From assembly GCF_002933855.1 (NCBI RefSeq), contig NZ_BFAQ01000035.1:1-64000 (forward strand): a stretch of 64,000 bases of DNA. Reading direction: 5' to 3'. Positions 41,692 through 51,247 of this stretch are shown one piece after another. This DNA comes from Vibrio penaeicida. Lineage in GTDB: Bacteria; Pseudomonadota; Gammaproteobacteria; Enterobacterales; Vibrionaceae. Numbering within the stretch: the first letter of the stretch is position 1; each line of letters begins with the position of its first letter. Below the pieces are notes generated by a model that saw nothing but the letters and a program-made list of their open reading frames with translations, made no database searches and was not told where the DNA came from. The position numbers and the translations under genes were made by a program.

Positions 41692-43608
41692 ATGCAAGAT
41701 TCTGTAATTCAGTTTAGTGAATTAGCACTTAACGACGCCATTCTTTCAGCACTTGAAGGTATGGGGTTTGTTTCTCCAACTCCAATTCAAGCAGCAGCTA
41801 TTCCTCATCTTCTTGAAGGAAAAGATGCTCTAGGTAAAGCGCAGACAGGTACGGGTAAAACTGCAGCTTTCTCTCTTCCTCTTCTTAATAAGCTTGATTT
41901 AAACCAGCGTAAGCCACAGGCAATTGTTCTTGCCCCAACTCGTGAGCTTGCTATTCAGGTAGCGGCTGAAATTAAGAACCTAGGTCAAAACATCAAAGGG
42001 CTTAAAGTTCTTGAGATTTACGGTGGTGCATCTATCGTTGATCAGATGCGTTCACTTAAGTCAGGTTCGCACATTGTTGTCGGTACTCCTGGTCGAGTTC
42101 AAGACTTGATCAATCGTGACCGTCTACACCTAGACGAAGTCCACACATTCGTTCTTGATGAAGCTGACGAAATGTTAAACATGGGTTTTGTTGACGATGT
42201 TACTTGGATCATGGAGCAAGCTCCAGAAACTGCGCAGCGCGTACTGTTTTCTGCAACTATGCCTCCGATGCTTAAAAACATCGTAGAGCGATTCCTTCGT
42301 AATCCTGAGCACATTGATGTTGCAGGTAAGAACCACACCGTTGATAAAGTAGAACAACAATTCTGGGTTGTTAAAGGTGTTGAAAAAGACGAAGCAATGT
42401 CTCGTCTTCTTGAAACCGAAGAAACTGATGCTTCTATTGTCTTTGTTCGTACTCGTCAAGATACCGAGCGCTTAGCTGATTGGTTATCTGCACGTGGCTT
42501 TAAAGCGGCCGCTCTGCACGGTGATATTCCTCAGTCTCAGCGTGAACGTACTGTTGATCACATCAAACAAGGTGTTATCGATATCCTAGTTGCTACAGAC
42601 GTTGTTGCGCGTGGTCTTGATGTTCCGCGTATCACTCACGTATTTAACTACGATATCCCATTCGATGTAGAGTCATACATCCACCGTATCGGTCGTACTG
42701 GTCGTGCTGGACGTAAAGGTAAAGCGATCCTTCTTGTTCGCACAAACCAAATCCGTATGCTTCGCACTATTGAGCGAGTGACTAAGTCATCTATGGAAGA
42801 AATCCAACTTCCTATTCGTGACAAAGTAGCGGAAGCGCGTTTGGTTAAACTTGGTAATGAACTTGCTGCTGAAAAAGAGCATAAAGCATTAGACAAGTTT
42901 GGTGACTTGATTGAGAAACTACAAGAGTCTCTAGAAATCGATGCTGCAACATTGGCGGCGATTCTTCTTAAACGCCAACAGGGCAAACGCCCATTGTTCT
43001 ACATTGGTGAAGATCCAATGATTGAAGCGATTGAGCGCGATAAGAAACGTCGTAAAGAGCGCCGTGAAGGTGGTCGCGATGGTGCACGTGGTTACGGTAA
43101 TAACAACCAAGACTGGGATACTTACCAGCTTCAGGTTGGCCGTGAACAAGGCGTACAGGTTAAAGATATCGTTGGTGCTTTAGCAAACGAGCTAGGTTTG
43201 ACTAAAGGTTCTATCGGTGCAATCAAACTTGCGCAAGGTCATACATTCGTACAGCTGCCTAAAGCAATGACTTCTGAAGTCGCTGGTAAACTACGTAAAT
43301 TGCGTATTCGCCAGAAAGAAGTTGGTGCTGTAGTGTGTGATTTTGATGATTTCCGCGAATCTCGTGGACGCCGTGAAGGCGGACGTCGCGAAGGTCACCG
43401 TGGTAGCGGCGGCTATCGTGGAAACCGTGAAGGCGGTCAAGGTCGCGGAAACCGTGAAGGTGGTCAAAGTCGCGGAAACCGTGAAGGTGGACAAGGTCGT
43501 GGAAACCGTGAAGGTGGCGAACGTCGTTTCGATCGTAACCGAGGTGGCGATCACCGTGGAAGCCATCGTGGCGAAAGAGCTCCTCGCACACGCAGTGTAG
43601 AAGCGTAA
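41692..43608 (+). CDS. deaD: DEAD-box RNA helicase DeaD/CsdA
   Basis: A 638-residue ATP-dependent RNA helicase acting in ribosome assembly and mRNA decay at low temperature. Motifs in order: AQTGTGKTAAF, PTRELAIQ, GTPGRVQD, VLDEADEML, FSATMPP, VFVRTRQDTE, ATDVVARGLDV, HRIGRTGRAG. An RNA-binding domain (about 475-555) follows, then an Arg/Gly-rich tail (about 560-638) built from nine-residue repeats (GNREGGQGR). It faces away from rnb; a terminator follows. Confidence 0.95.
   Translation: MQDSVIQFSELALNDAILSALEGMGFVSPTPIQAAAIPHLLEGKDALGKAQTGTGKTAAFSLPLLNKLDLNQRKPQAIVLAPTRELAIQVAAEIKNLGQNIKGLKVLEIYGGASIVDQMRSLKSGSHIVVGTPGRVQDLINRDRLHLDEVHTFVLDEADEMLNMGFVDDVTWIMEQAPETAQRVLFSATMPPMLKNIVERFLRNPEHIDVAGKNHTVDKVEQQFWVVKGVEKDEAMSRLLETEETDASIVFVRTRQDTERLADWLSARGFKAAALHGDIPQSQRERTVDHIKQGVIDILVATDVVARGLDVPRITHVFNYDIPFDVESYIHRIGRTGRAGRKGKAILLVRTNQIRMLRTIERVTKSSMEEIQLPIRDKVAEARLVKLGNELAAEKEHKALDKFGDLIEKLQESLEIDAATLAAILLKRQQGKRPLFYIGEDPMIEAIERDKKRRKERREGGRDGARGYGNNNQDWDTYQLQVGREQGVQVKDIVGALANELGLTKGSIGAIKLAQGHTFVQLPKAMTSEVAGKLRKLRIRQKEVGAVVCDFDDFRESRGRREGGRREGHRGSGGYRGNREGGQGRGNREGGQSRGNREGGQGRGNREGGERRFDRNRGGDHRGSHRGERAPRTRSVEA
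43420..43527 (+). repeat. 27-bp tandem repeat inside deaD
   Basis: Four in-frame units of 27 bases, each starting GGAAACCGTGAAGG, at 43420, 43447, 43474 and 43501. They encode GNREGGQGR-type repeats. Unit number may vary between strains by slippage. The repeats also keep the opposite strand open, creating false reading frames there. Confidence 0.9.
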
Positions 43609-43616
43609 AATTAAAG

Positions 43617-43640
43617 AAAGCAGGTCCAAGGACCTGCTTT
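43617..43640 (+). terminator. deaD terminator
   Basis: AAAGCAGGTCC and GGACCTGCTTT form a tight GC-rich stem followed by TTT. Confidence 0.88.
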
Positions 43641-43715
43641 TTTAATATTCAATTAGTGAGTTTTTCAACTTTAATTCTATTGTTCAGCCGTAATTATATT
43701 TGTCAGTATATATTC

Positions 43716-44372
43716 TTATAGTACCTTTGTTCCAGCTTCATCCTTGTTAACAATATCTTCGTCTTTTAACGCATCCTCTATCCATTTCTTAGTCGCTTCA
43801 CAGCCCATAACATGTTCTTGATAAGCCTGAGCCTCCCGCGATAGCTCAATACCGTATGTTTTGAATCTAAGTGCAACTGGTGCGTACATAATGTCTGCAA
43901 TACTCCAACGTCCAAATAACCAACCTCCATTACTTCCAAACTGCCTAAACTGTTCAGACCAAATCTGATCAATTCTGGCTATGTCAGCCTCGGCTTCTTG
44001 CGAAAGGTTAATACGTCTTCTCGCTCGAATATTCATTGGCATTTCATTTCTTAATGCCATAAAACCTGAATGCATTTCTGATGCGAGCGATCTTGCTTTC
44101 GCTTTTTGTGCTGTGTCCTCAGGCCAAGCTGTACCTGACATATAAGAATCATTGATGTATTCACAGATAGCGAGAGAATCCCAAACCGTAAGGTCGCCAT
44201 CAACTAAGGTTGGTACTTTTTGTGCGGGGCTGAATTTTTTTATCTCTGTATAGAATTCCGGCGTATCAAGTTGGATCAGATTCTCTTCAAATTTAACCTC
44301 TGATTTATATAGCATTAACCACGCTCGTAACGACCAGCTTGAGTAATTTTTATTTCCAATAACTAACAGCAT
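43716..44372 (-). CDS. Glutathione S-transferase family protein
   Basis: About 218 residues from ATG 44372, which has AAGGA 7 bases upstream; ATGs at 44378 and 44399 are less well placed. The N-terminal thioredoxin-like domain (about 1-75) shows NKNYSSWSLRAWL, with the catalytic-type Ser, and VPTLVDGDLTVWDSLAICEYI (in parts). The C-terminal all-helical domain has GGWLFGRWSIADIMYAPVALR (in parts). It conjugates or reduces electrophiles with glutathione. It is divergent from a LysR gene that probably regulates it. Confidence 0.9.
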   Translation of the reverse strand: MLLVIGNKNYSSWSLRAWLMLYKSEVKFEENLIQLDTPEFYTEIKKFSPAQKVPTLVDGDLTVWDSLAICEYINDSYMSGTAWPEDTAQKAKARSLASEMHSGFMALRNEMPMNIRARRRINLSQEAEADIARIDQIWSEQFRQFGSNGGWLFGRWSIADIMYAPVALRFKTYGIELSREAQAYQEHVMGCEATKKWIEDALKDEDIVNKDEAGTKVL

Positions 44373-44529
44373 TCGCATTTCCTTGTGGATGAAGTTCATT
44401 TAAAGTTAATGAAAAGTAGTGAACGAAACTAATGAGTAGTTTTTATAGATTGTATTCGAATTATGAATGGGTAATTTGAGTATCACTCATACGAGAATAT
44501 GTGCAGAGTCATACTAAATAGGAATAGAT

Positions 44530-45384
44530 ATGGATATTGAGGCACTCCGAAGTTTTTTGGCGTTTGTCGATACCGGTAGTTTTACAAGAGCGGCAAAACA
44601 AACATTCAAAACCCAATCTGCAATCAGTATGCAAATGAAAAAGCTTGAAAGTGAGCTTGAGAAGCCTCTGTTTGTTAAAGAAGGGAGGAACTTGGCGTTA
44701 ACAGGTGATGGTCAAAGGTTAGCTTTGTATGCGAGAAATCTTATCCAGTTACATGACGAAACGGTCAGTGAAATAAAAAACCAGCAAACTCGAACCGTAA
44801 TCCGTTTGGGGTGCCCAGACGATTATGCAGACTCCATTTTGCCGAACCTAGTGAGTTTACTGCATGAGGAGTTTGATAGCTTAGACCTGCAAATCACTTG
44901 TGCCCCGAGTAATCGAGTACGGATCATGCTTGATAGTGGACGGCTCGATGTCGGTATTGTGACTCGCCTACCAAGCAGTGAGGAAGGGTATTTACTCTCC
45001 AATGACAGTGGAGTCTGGATTATTGGAGACGATAAAACGTTATTGGAACAAAAACCTTTACCATTGGCACTATTCCAAAAAGATTGTAAGTTTTATCACG
45101 CGGCGACGGAAGGGCTTATCAAACTCGATATCCCGTTCCAAATTATATCCAGTTGTGGAAGTGCAGTTGCACAACGAAGTATGGTCAAAAGGGGACTAGC
45201 GTTAGGGGCGATGGCTTCTAAAAGTATGGGAGAAGGGGTTAATAAGTTAGAATTATCTTGGTTACCCAAGTTGCCTAATATCAATATTGTTCTGGTTACA
45301 TCATCTATTGCGAGAAACAAATTTCCACAAGACCTTGCTAGGCGATTGAGTGACAAATATCAGACTGAATTTACCGAGTCATAA
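44530..45384 (+). CDS. LysR-family transcription regulator
   Basis: A 284-residue LysR protein. The N-terminal winged helix-turn-helix has FVDTGSFTRAAKQTFKTQSAISMQMKKLE (in parts, about 12-40) and LFVKEGRNLALTGDGQRL. The effector domain starts near 90. It lies divergent from the GST gene across 157 bases, so it is the likely regulator of that gene. A short GGGAGC/GCTCCC hairpin ends it. Confidence 0.92.
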   Translation: MDIEALRSFLAFVDTGSFTRAAKQTFKTQSAISMQMKKLESELEKPLFVKEGRNLALTGDGQRLALYARNLIQLHDETVSEIKNQQTRTVIRLGCPDDYADSILPNLVSLLHEEFDSLDLQITCAPSNRVRIMLDSGRLDVGIVTRLPSSEEGYLLSNDSGVWIIGDDKTLLEQKPLPLALFQKDCKFYHAATEGLIKLDIPFQIISSCGSAVAQRSMVKRGLALGAMASKSMGEGVNKLELSWLPKLPNINIVLVTSSIARNKFPQDLARRLSDKYQTEFTES

Positions 45385-45390
45385 AGGAAA

Positions 45391-45406
45391 GGGAGCGAAT
45401 GCTCCC
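45391..45406. terminator. Short hairpin between LysR and chemoreceptor genes
   Basis: GGGAGC and GCTCCC pair around GAAT between two converging genes; only CTCTTAG follows, so it is a weak terminator. Confidence 0.5.
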
Positions 45407-45439
45407 TCTTAGATAGAATAGTTGGCAATACAAAGAAAT

Positions 45440-47077
45440 CTACACTTTAAACGCATTCACTAGCCCATTTAAACGCTGTGCCATCACACTAAGCTGCTCG
45501 CTAGATTGAGATGTATGATTGGTTCCAATTTCCGTCTGTTCAGCGACTTCAGAGATGCTTGATATACTGTTTCCAATACTGAGTATCTGGTGTCGTTGAT
45601 CTTCTGCTGAATTCGCGATGTCAGTAGACATTTCGGCCAATGTTTTAATTGAGGCTTGCACACTTGTTAAAGCGTCGCCACAGCTTGTTGCCTTTTCTAT
45701 TCCTAGTTCTGCTTTGTGCTGACAGTTCTCTAACGAGTTTACTGTGTGCTGAACGCCCGTTTGCAGATCAGAAATTATACGTTGGATGTTTCCAGTCGAT
45801 TCTTGTGTACGTTGGGCGAGTGTTCTAACCTCATCAGCGACAACGGCAAATCCGCGGCCTTGTTCACCAGCTCGTGCAGCTTCAATCGCGGCATTCAGTG
45901 CCAATAGGTTTGTTTGTTCTGCAATTTGCTTAATTACATCAAGAATATCACCTATTTCGTTGGAGGATGTTTCCAAGTTTTCCGCAATCTTTACGGTTGC
46001 TTGTACCTCTTCGGCGACTCCTTGAATTACATCTAGGTTTTCGTGAACGCTTTGGGTGCCACTTGCAATAGTGTCGGTCGACTCCCTAGTGGTCAGTAAC
46101 GCGACTTCTACTTTTTCGGAAACTAAATCAGCAGAGTGGGTAAGTTGTTCAACTCGGTTGGCAACTGCGAGCGTCTGTTCCTTTTGATCTCGAATACCAG
46201 ATTGTATTTGTTGTGTCACACTAGACAGCTCTTCAGCCTGAGATGCTAATGAATCTGTGTTTCCATGGATATTAACCACAACATCACGAAGATTCGTATT
46301 CATCTTATTGAAAGCCGTTGCCATCGTGGCTAGCTCATCTTTGCCTTTGTTTTTCATGACGATTGACAAGTCTTTGTCATCGGCAATGAGAGACATTGTT
46401 CGAGTAAGTTTATTTAAAGGCTTTAATATATTTTGAGCAATCAGGCTTGAGAAAATAACAAGAGCGACAACAAAAATAAACGTATGAACTAAGGTAGACA
46501 CCAATTCATCTTCGAACGCTTGTTCAACATCGGTGAAATACACGCCTGTTCCTAACACCCAATTCCACTGATTGGATTTTGAAACAAAAGACACTTTCTT
46601 TTCTAATTCGCTGCTGCCCGGTTTTGGCCAGTCATAAGCAACAAATCCACTGCCTTCTGTACGTGCCGTATCAACAAATTGTCGAAACGCATTTGAGATA
46701 TAAGCAGTGTTGTGTCTTACCATATTGTTGCCATTCAGTTCAGGCTTAATTGGGTGTGTGACCATTACACCATCTATATCATTAAGCCAAAAATAGCCGC
46801 TACTTCCATATCGCTTTGTATTGATCAGATCTATCGCTCTGGTTTGACCTTCTTCCAATGAAAGTTTTCCTTGAGTGACAAGTTTTTCAATCTGATTAAC
46901 TTGGCTAATACCACTCTGAACCAAAGATTCGGCAGCTTGCTTTCTTTCGTTAATCATCTGATCTTTTAGGTTCAATGCGGAAAATAGCTTTGCGCCAAAA
47001 ATTATGAGACTAGCTACAATGATAATCAGCTGTATTTTTGCTGATACATTAAGTCGATTTAATAGGCGGTTAAGCAT
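45440..47077 (-). CDS. Methyl-accepting chemotaxis protein with single Cache sensor
   Basis: A 545-residue chemoreceptor. TM1 is at about 10-30. A periplasmic sCache domain (about 35-190) has the hallmark YGSSGYFWLNDIDGVMVTHP and WNWVLGTGVYF. TM2 is near 195-215, followed by HAMP and a signalling domain. The tip reads IAEQTNLLALNAAIEAARAG and GFAVVADEVRTLAQRT. GGAG precedes ATG 47077; an upstream ATG would add 10 residues. The ligand is probably a small organic acid or similar, by family analogy only. Confidence 0.92.
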   Translation of the reverse strand: MLNRLLNRLNVSAKIQLIIIVASLIIFGAKLFSALNLKDQMINERKQAAESLVQSGISQVNQIEKLVTQGKLSLEEGQTRAIDLINTKRYGSSGYFWLNDIDGVMVTHPIKPELNGNNMVRHNTAYISNAFRQFVDTARTEGSGFVAYDWPKPGSSELEKKVSFVSKSNQWNWVLGTGVYFTDVEQAFEDELVSTLVHTFIFVVALVIFSSLIAQNILKPLNKLTRTMSLIADDKDLSIVMKNKGKDELATMATAFNKMNTNLRDVVVNIHGNTDSLASQAEELSSVTQQIQSGIRDQKEQTLAVANRVEQLTHSADLVSEKVEVALLTTRESTDTIASGTQSVHENLDVIQGVAEEVQATVKIAENLETSSNEIGDILDVIKQIAEQTNLLALNAAIEAARAGEQGRGFAVVADEVRTLAQRTQESTGNIQRIISDLQTGVQHTVNSLENCQHKAELGIEKATSCGDALTSVQASIKTLAEMSTDIANSAEDQRHQILSIGNSISSISEVAEQTEIGTNHTSQSSEQLSVMAQRLNGLVNAFKV

Positions 47078-47784
47078 GCGTACTCCATTGATTGCACATC
47101 GAAACATTTTAAAAATGGGCGTTGATTTTATTCTGTTATCGAATAAAAGAAATGCGTAATTAACTCATAATGTTATGTACTATCAGGTTGTTTTGTTAAG
47201 TGTTTGAAACAACGTACGTTTATTTTGAATGCTCTATGTAACAGCGTGTAACAAGAGGCTTGCCTTGAGCTTCTGGCTAAATGAAATTCGCTAGCACAGA
47301 AAGATTGATAATAAATAGTATAATGAAACTAAATCTTACCTTTTAGATGCTTAGCACATAAGGAAGCAATCTAATGAAAATACTTAGAACACAGTTCTTG
47401 ATGATAAAGTGAGCTATATATAAAAAATGTTGCACATGGTGTGGTCTAACTCTGTAGAGCGCTAGGTGAGGCGAATAAGACGGGCGAACTAAATAGAATT
47501 AGGGAACGAATATCTAATGGTATTTCTAAATAAATGAAAATTATTTTTGTTCTTTATTTGTAAATCCCGAACATGCTGGTGAATATATATTCTGATCGGG
47601 TGACAGTTTTAAAGGCTATGTTGAATAAAAAGTCACTATAAATAGTTTACTAAAAAAGAGTATGTTAAAGAAGTGTTTCATTAGAAAATCTAATCTGAAT
47701 ATGTAATAAAAGTCATTTTTTGAATTTTTAGAATACGAATATTATCTGAGCTATCGAGAAAACAGAATAATTTGTGAGGCAATC
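47078..47784. other. Long A/T-rich gap before the small DUF1127-like gene
   Basis: About 700 bases with no convincing gene. One 12-codon frame (47374-47412, MKILRTQFLMIK) has an AGGAAG ribosome site. A CCCGA/TCGGG pair lies near 47567-47600. The length leaves room for a long leader or sRNA, but no promoter-terminator pair is visible. Confidence 0.4.
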
Positions 47785-47976
47785 ATGGCACAGGTAATGC
47801 ACATTGAAACAGTAGCTGCTCCAGGGTCTATGGAATCAAAGACCTATGCGTTAAATATCAAAGGATTGATTGCTCATTTGTTGGATATCTTGTTTGTAGA
47901 AAGTAAAGTAGAACCAAAGCACAATGTTGGTCAACTTTCATCTTACCTACAACGCGATATCGGACTTTATCGCTAA
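47785..47976 (+). CDS. Small DUF1127-like protein
   Basis: A 63-residue cytoplasmic protein. Its end, LSSYLQRDIGLYR, resembles the DIGL-type tail of YjiS/DUF1127 small proteins, some of which bind RNA or tune stress and phosphate responses. The N-terminal half is not recognised. GAGGCAATC lies before the ATG. A clear terminator follows, so it is a free-standing small gene. Confidence 0.65.
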   Translation: MAQVMHIETVAAPGSMESKTYALNIKGLIAHLLDILFVESKVEPKHNVGQLSSYLQRDIGLYR

Positions 47977-47992
47977 CACTTTTCGCAAGTAT

Positions 47993-48019
47993 AAATGCCA
48001 GCTTAATTAGCTGGCATTT
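47993..48019 (+). terminator. Terminator after the small DUF1127-like gene
   Basis: AAATGCCAGC and GCTGGCATTT form a perfect 10-bp stem with a 7-base loop, followed by TTT. Confidence 0.9.
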
Positions 48020-48049
48020 TTTATTAAGGCAAACACAAAAAATTCAATA

Positions 48050-48607
48050 TCACTTCTTACGGCAGTATTCAGCAATGATAAACATAGCCTGACCATTTGC
48101 CTTGCCCTGAATATGTTTAGGGTCATCAGTTAGTCCAATACCACGTACTACAGTACCTTGCTTAATAACCTGACTTGAGCCTTTAATGGGCAAGTCTTTT
48201 ATGACTGTTACGTCGTCACCTTTTTTGAGTTCTACACCATTAACGTCGCGTGGTTTTTCAGCATCGTCTTCCATTCCAATCTCTGCCCACTTTGCCACGT
48301 CGTCTTCTAGGTAAATCATATCTAGAGCGTCTTGAGCCCAGCTTTCTGCTGACAAACGCTTTAACTGGCGCCATGCCATCACTTGAACAGGAGCGACTGG
48401 GCTCCACATGCTGTCGTTTAAGCAGCGCCAGTGGTTGATATCTCGAGGTTCATCAATTTCGTTTAAGCACGTTCCGCAAAGCATAATGGCGTGGTCGACA
48501 GTGACCATAGAGTGTGGGGCAACAATATAAGGCTGCAGAGGCGCTTGAGATGCACACAATTCGCATTGTGAACCACAACGCTCTATCAGAGTAGATTCAG
48601 TAGACAT
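48050..48607 (-). CDS. PhnA/YjdM-family zinc-ribbon protein
   Basis: A 185-residue protein. The N-terminal zinc ribbon has CELCAS and CGTC pairs (about 15-47). The C-terminal PhnA domain (about 115-185) has DVNGVELKKGDDVTVIKDLPIKGSS (in parts) and the conserved IKQGTVVRGI. Despite the name, YjdM/PhnA proteins are not shown to cleave phosphonates; the role is unclear. It stands alone between terminators. Confidence 0.88.
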   Translation of the reverse strand: MSTESTLIERCGSQCELCASQAPLQPYIVAPHSMVTVDHAIMLCGTCLNEIDEPRDINHWRCLNDSMWSPVAPVQVMAWRQLKRLSAESWAQDALDMIYLEDDVAKWAEIGMEDDAEKPRDVNGVELKKGDDVTVIKDLPIKGSSQVIKQGTVVRGIGLTDDPKHIQGKANGQAMFIIAEYCRKK

Positions 48608-48745
48608 TAAGGTCTTACCTTTGTAGGAATAAGTGGGGTGTATTATGCATTTTATCCTTACGATTAAAAGGGCATTGATGCTATTAATGTCCCGATATTT
48701 CTATTTCTTACTTCAATCTTTTTTTTCATATTTAATAGGTATAAA

Positions 48746-48767
48746 AAAAGAGCCCGAAGGCTCTTTT
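48746..48767. terminator. Terminator after the volA-like gene
   Basis: AAAAGAGCC and GGCTCTTTT pair around CGAA, 23 bases beyond the lipase stop on the minus strand; runs of A and T on both sides allow either direction. Confidence 0.85.
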
Positions 48768-48789
48768 ATGTTTTTTGTTAATTAGCGGA

Positions 48790-51228
48790 TCACTGTAACA
48801 CAGATGGCGAATTACTAACGCTATCAAGCTTGTTATCAGATAAGAAGTCAGTCACTTGCCTGATCATCTCATTGTGATGATTTTGATCTGCAAATGCTTG
48901 ATCTTGAGGGAATATTGCCGTTGAGTGGTCAGCAGAACTGAATTGAATATACACTTTCGTATTGTCACTTGGTGTGGTGTTCGAACTATTAACCGGGCTT
49001 ATAGACATTTGATCTGCGATTGGCTTAGTTCCTGCTAACGGTGCTGTTGCTACTGTGTTAGGCACCGTTAAATCACCTTCAACTTGAGATAGGTAGAAAG
49101 GCTTATCGTCGATTAAATCTGTCATGTTGATTGGGTCAATACCATCGATAACGGTTTGAACTGCATAAGTAAACTGCAAGAAAGTAGCCTCTAACGCAGT
49201 CTCAAGTGCATTGTAAGTGCTATCGGCTGCCATTTGTGCATAACATGCCCCTTGCTCTTTCGAGGTAGAAGTAGAAGTCAAGTTACATTGGCTCGCTACG
49301 TATGCCTTGTATTCGTCGTTACTATTTAGTCCCAAATTATGTTTTATCAGCGGTCCGAAGCTGGCACTTCCCATCAATAAATTACCTATTTGACCCCCGG
49401 AGTTCGCAATTGCTGATGAAGTAATGGCAAACAAAGAGTTCAATGCAGTGTCTGTAGATGTATCACCTGTTTGGTGATTTGAATATGCGGCTGTTGAAGA
49501 GCCAACTATCCCACCAAGGGAATGCCCATAAATTCTTGGAGCTGACGTGGTAACTAGTGGATTGGCTGCTCCCGCAAGTGGGGTGCCTGTAAATGAATTA
49601 CTTCTTACAGAGTAAGCCAAACTTATCGAAGCCCTTAAACCGAGTAAATCAAACGTACTTTGTTGTAGGTTATCTCGAGCAACAGGTATATTGCTTAAAT
49701 TGATGTAGGCTAATGCTGAAGCATTGGCAGACCTCGCAGCATCAAGGCTTCTTTCTCCATGAAGAGGGAGGTCAATAGCAATTACGCCTATACCGCCTCT
49801 GGCAAGTTTATCTGCAAAATAATAAGCATTTTCTTTGGCTGAGGTAATACCATGTTGATATATAACAATCGGCATATTTGCAGGAATCGTTGTTGGCGTA
49901 AACAGTAAGAAGTTTACCGTTTCCATAGAGCGAATTTTTGCAAAAGGAGTGAAGCGAGTTGGTACTCTTTCAGTATCTAATCGTGAACCATCTGCAAGTG
50001 TAATGTTAACACCCACCAGCGATTGCATAAACGCAAACTGCTCAGCGGATGTTGCTGTTGCTAGTGTTGAAAGTGGTGATGGATCTACACCAGCACTTAC
50101 CAAACTTGCACTTATGGCAGTTGCATCAGCTGAACTTGAAAGCGCGTTAATTAATTTTGCAAGGCTTGGTCCGGCAGCTTCAAAAGGTGCTGTGTTCCAA
50201 TCTGCGCCTTTGCTCAAGAAGTGGGGCAGCTTGACGGTGCCTTTCGTTACATTAACCGTGTTATTGTTCGTACCGGAGTACAAACCCGCCACATTGTTTT
50301 GAGAACTTGTTGTGCCTACATACTGAGTGAAGTTCGTATCAGCTAATAGCGCCTCATCGAAATCAACAGAAGTGCCAAACGTCAATACAAATGGATTTGT
50401 TGAGTCAACACTAGACTCGATTGCATTTCCCTTCCAAACCTTCGTCAGATCATTGCTTTGCCCGATGGCAGAACCATAACCAGATTTAGTTGCAAATAGT
50501 GATGAGCCAAGAGATAGGGTTGAAAACCAAGAAGAATATATGATGGTTTTCGTGTCAATTGAAGCACCTGCCATATACTGTTCAACACCTTTTACGACTT
50601 TTTGTGCTGATGCCAAACTGCCTTCAGTGTAGGTTGTGTTTGAGGTTTTCAGACCTGCATAGCTTTGCGATGTTCCAATCGGATCGCCATTTTTGTCTAA
50701 TATTCCATCAGTCAGAGCGAAAATATAGTCTGAACTAGGGTCTAAAGGTTGAGTGAAAGTAATTACGATCGAATCTGATGTAGTCGTCGCAACAAATGAA
50801 CTAATAGCACCAGTTATAGAAGGCGGTGTTGAATCTGTCAGTTTTCCCGAAAGCTTCAATATGGTGATACCTGAAGTTATTGAAGTTCCAGCCGTAAAAC
50901 CTGTACCTTTAAACCGAAGAGCTATTGGCATACTTAACGACCAACCATCAGCGGTATTCATCGCCGCTAACGGGTTGGAGAGGGCATCATTTCCACTAGT
51001 AGGTAACTTTAGGGTTCCGTCGTTTGTATCCATTAGAAGGGCACTTGGTGGTGGAACCCAAGCATTGCTGCCCAGCAAGGTAAAGTCGATAGATGTGTTT
51101 CTAGACGATAACTCAGTTAAGTATTGCTCTAAGTTTCCAGTTTCATCACCAGTAACTTTTACATCATCACCACATCCAGCTAGTATCGAAGCGGAAATAA
51201 TGACCGCTAGTAAATTTTTCTTAGTCAT
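48790..51228 (-). CDS. volA: VolA-type surface lysophospholipase/lipase lipoprotein
   Basis: An 812-residue lipoprotein (signal ending LAGC, Cys19) of the VolA/Pla-1/cef family. The C-terminal half (about 420-800) has an alpha/beta hydrolase domain with the nucleophile elbow GHSLGG (near 570). IVIYQHGITSAKENAY supplies the oxyanion side, and SSADHS near the end holds the likely catalytic His. In V. cholerae VolA cleaves lysophosphatidylcholine at the outer surface and passes the fatty acid to a neighbouring FadL. Here the fadL gene lies 19 bases upstream in the same operon, as in that species. Confidence 0.92.
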   Translation of the reverse strand: MTKKNLLAVIISASILAGCGDDVKVTGDETGNLEQYLTELSSRNTSIDFTLLGSNAWVPPPSALLMDTNDGTLKLPTSGNDALSNPLAAMNTADGWSLSMPIALRFKGTGFTAGTSITSGITILKLSGKLTDSTPPSITGAISSFVATTTSDSIVITFTQPLDPSSDYIFALTDGILDKNGDPIGTSQSYAGLKTSNTTYTEGSLASAQKVVKGVEQYMAGASIDTKTIIYSSWFSTLSLGSSLFATKSGYGSAIGQSNDLTKVWKGNAIESSVDSTNPFVLTFGTSVDFDEALLADTNFTQYVGTTSSQNNVAGLYSGTNNNTVNVTKGTVKLPHFLSKGADWNTAPFEAAGPSLAKLINALSSSADATAISASLVSAGVDPSPLSTLATATSAEQFAFMQSLVGVNITLADGSRLDTERVPTRFTPFAKIRSMETVNFLLFTPTTIPANMPIVIYQHGITSAKENAYYFADKLARGGIGVIAIDLPLHGERSLDAARSANASALAYINLSNIPVARDNLQQSTFDLLGLRASISLAYSVRSNSFTGTPLAGAANPLVTTSAPRIYGHSLGGIVGSSTAAYSNHQTGDTSTDTALNSLFAITSSAIANSGGQIGNLLMGSASFGPLIKHNLGLNSNDEYKAYVASQCNLTSTSTSKEQGACYAQMAADSTYNALETALEATFLQFTYAVQTVIDGIDPINMTDLIDDKPFYLSQVEGDLTVPNTVATAPLAGTKPIADQMSISPVNSSNTTPSDNTKVYIQFSSADHSTAIFPQDQAFADQNHHNEMIRQVTDFLSDNKLDSVSNSPSVLQ

Positions 51229-51247
51229 TGTTTATACCCTGTCTGAA

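Noticed and set aside
43259..43629. Two long minus-strand frames antisense to the deaD tail
   Set aside because: They are produced by the in-frame Arg/Gly repeat, which keeps other frames open; the products are His/Thr-rich repeats with no plausible fold.
47374..47412. 12-codon frame with an AGGAAG ribosome site in the gap before the DUF1127-like gene
   Set aside because: Too short and without positional coupling to a neighbour; listed only in the gap description.
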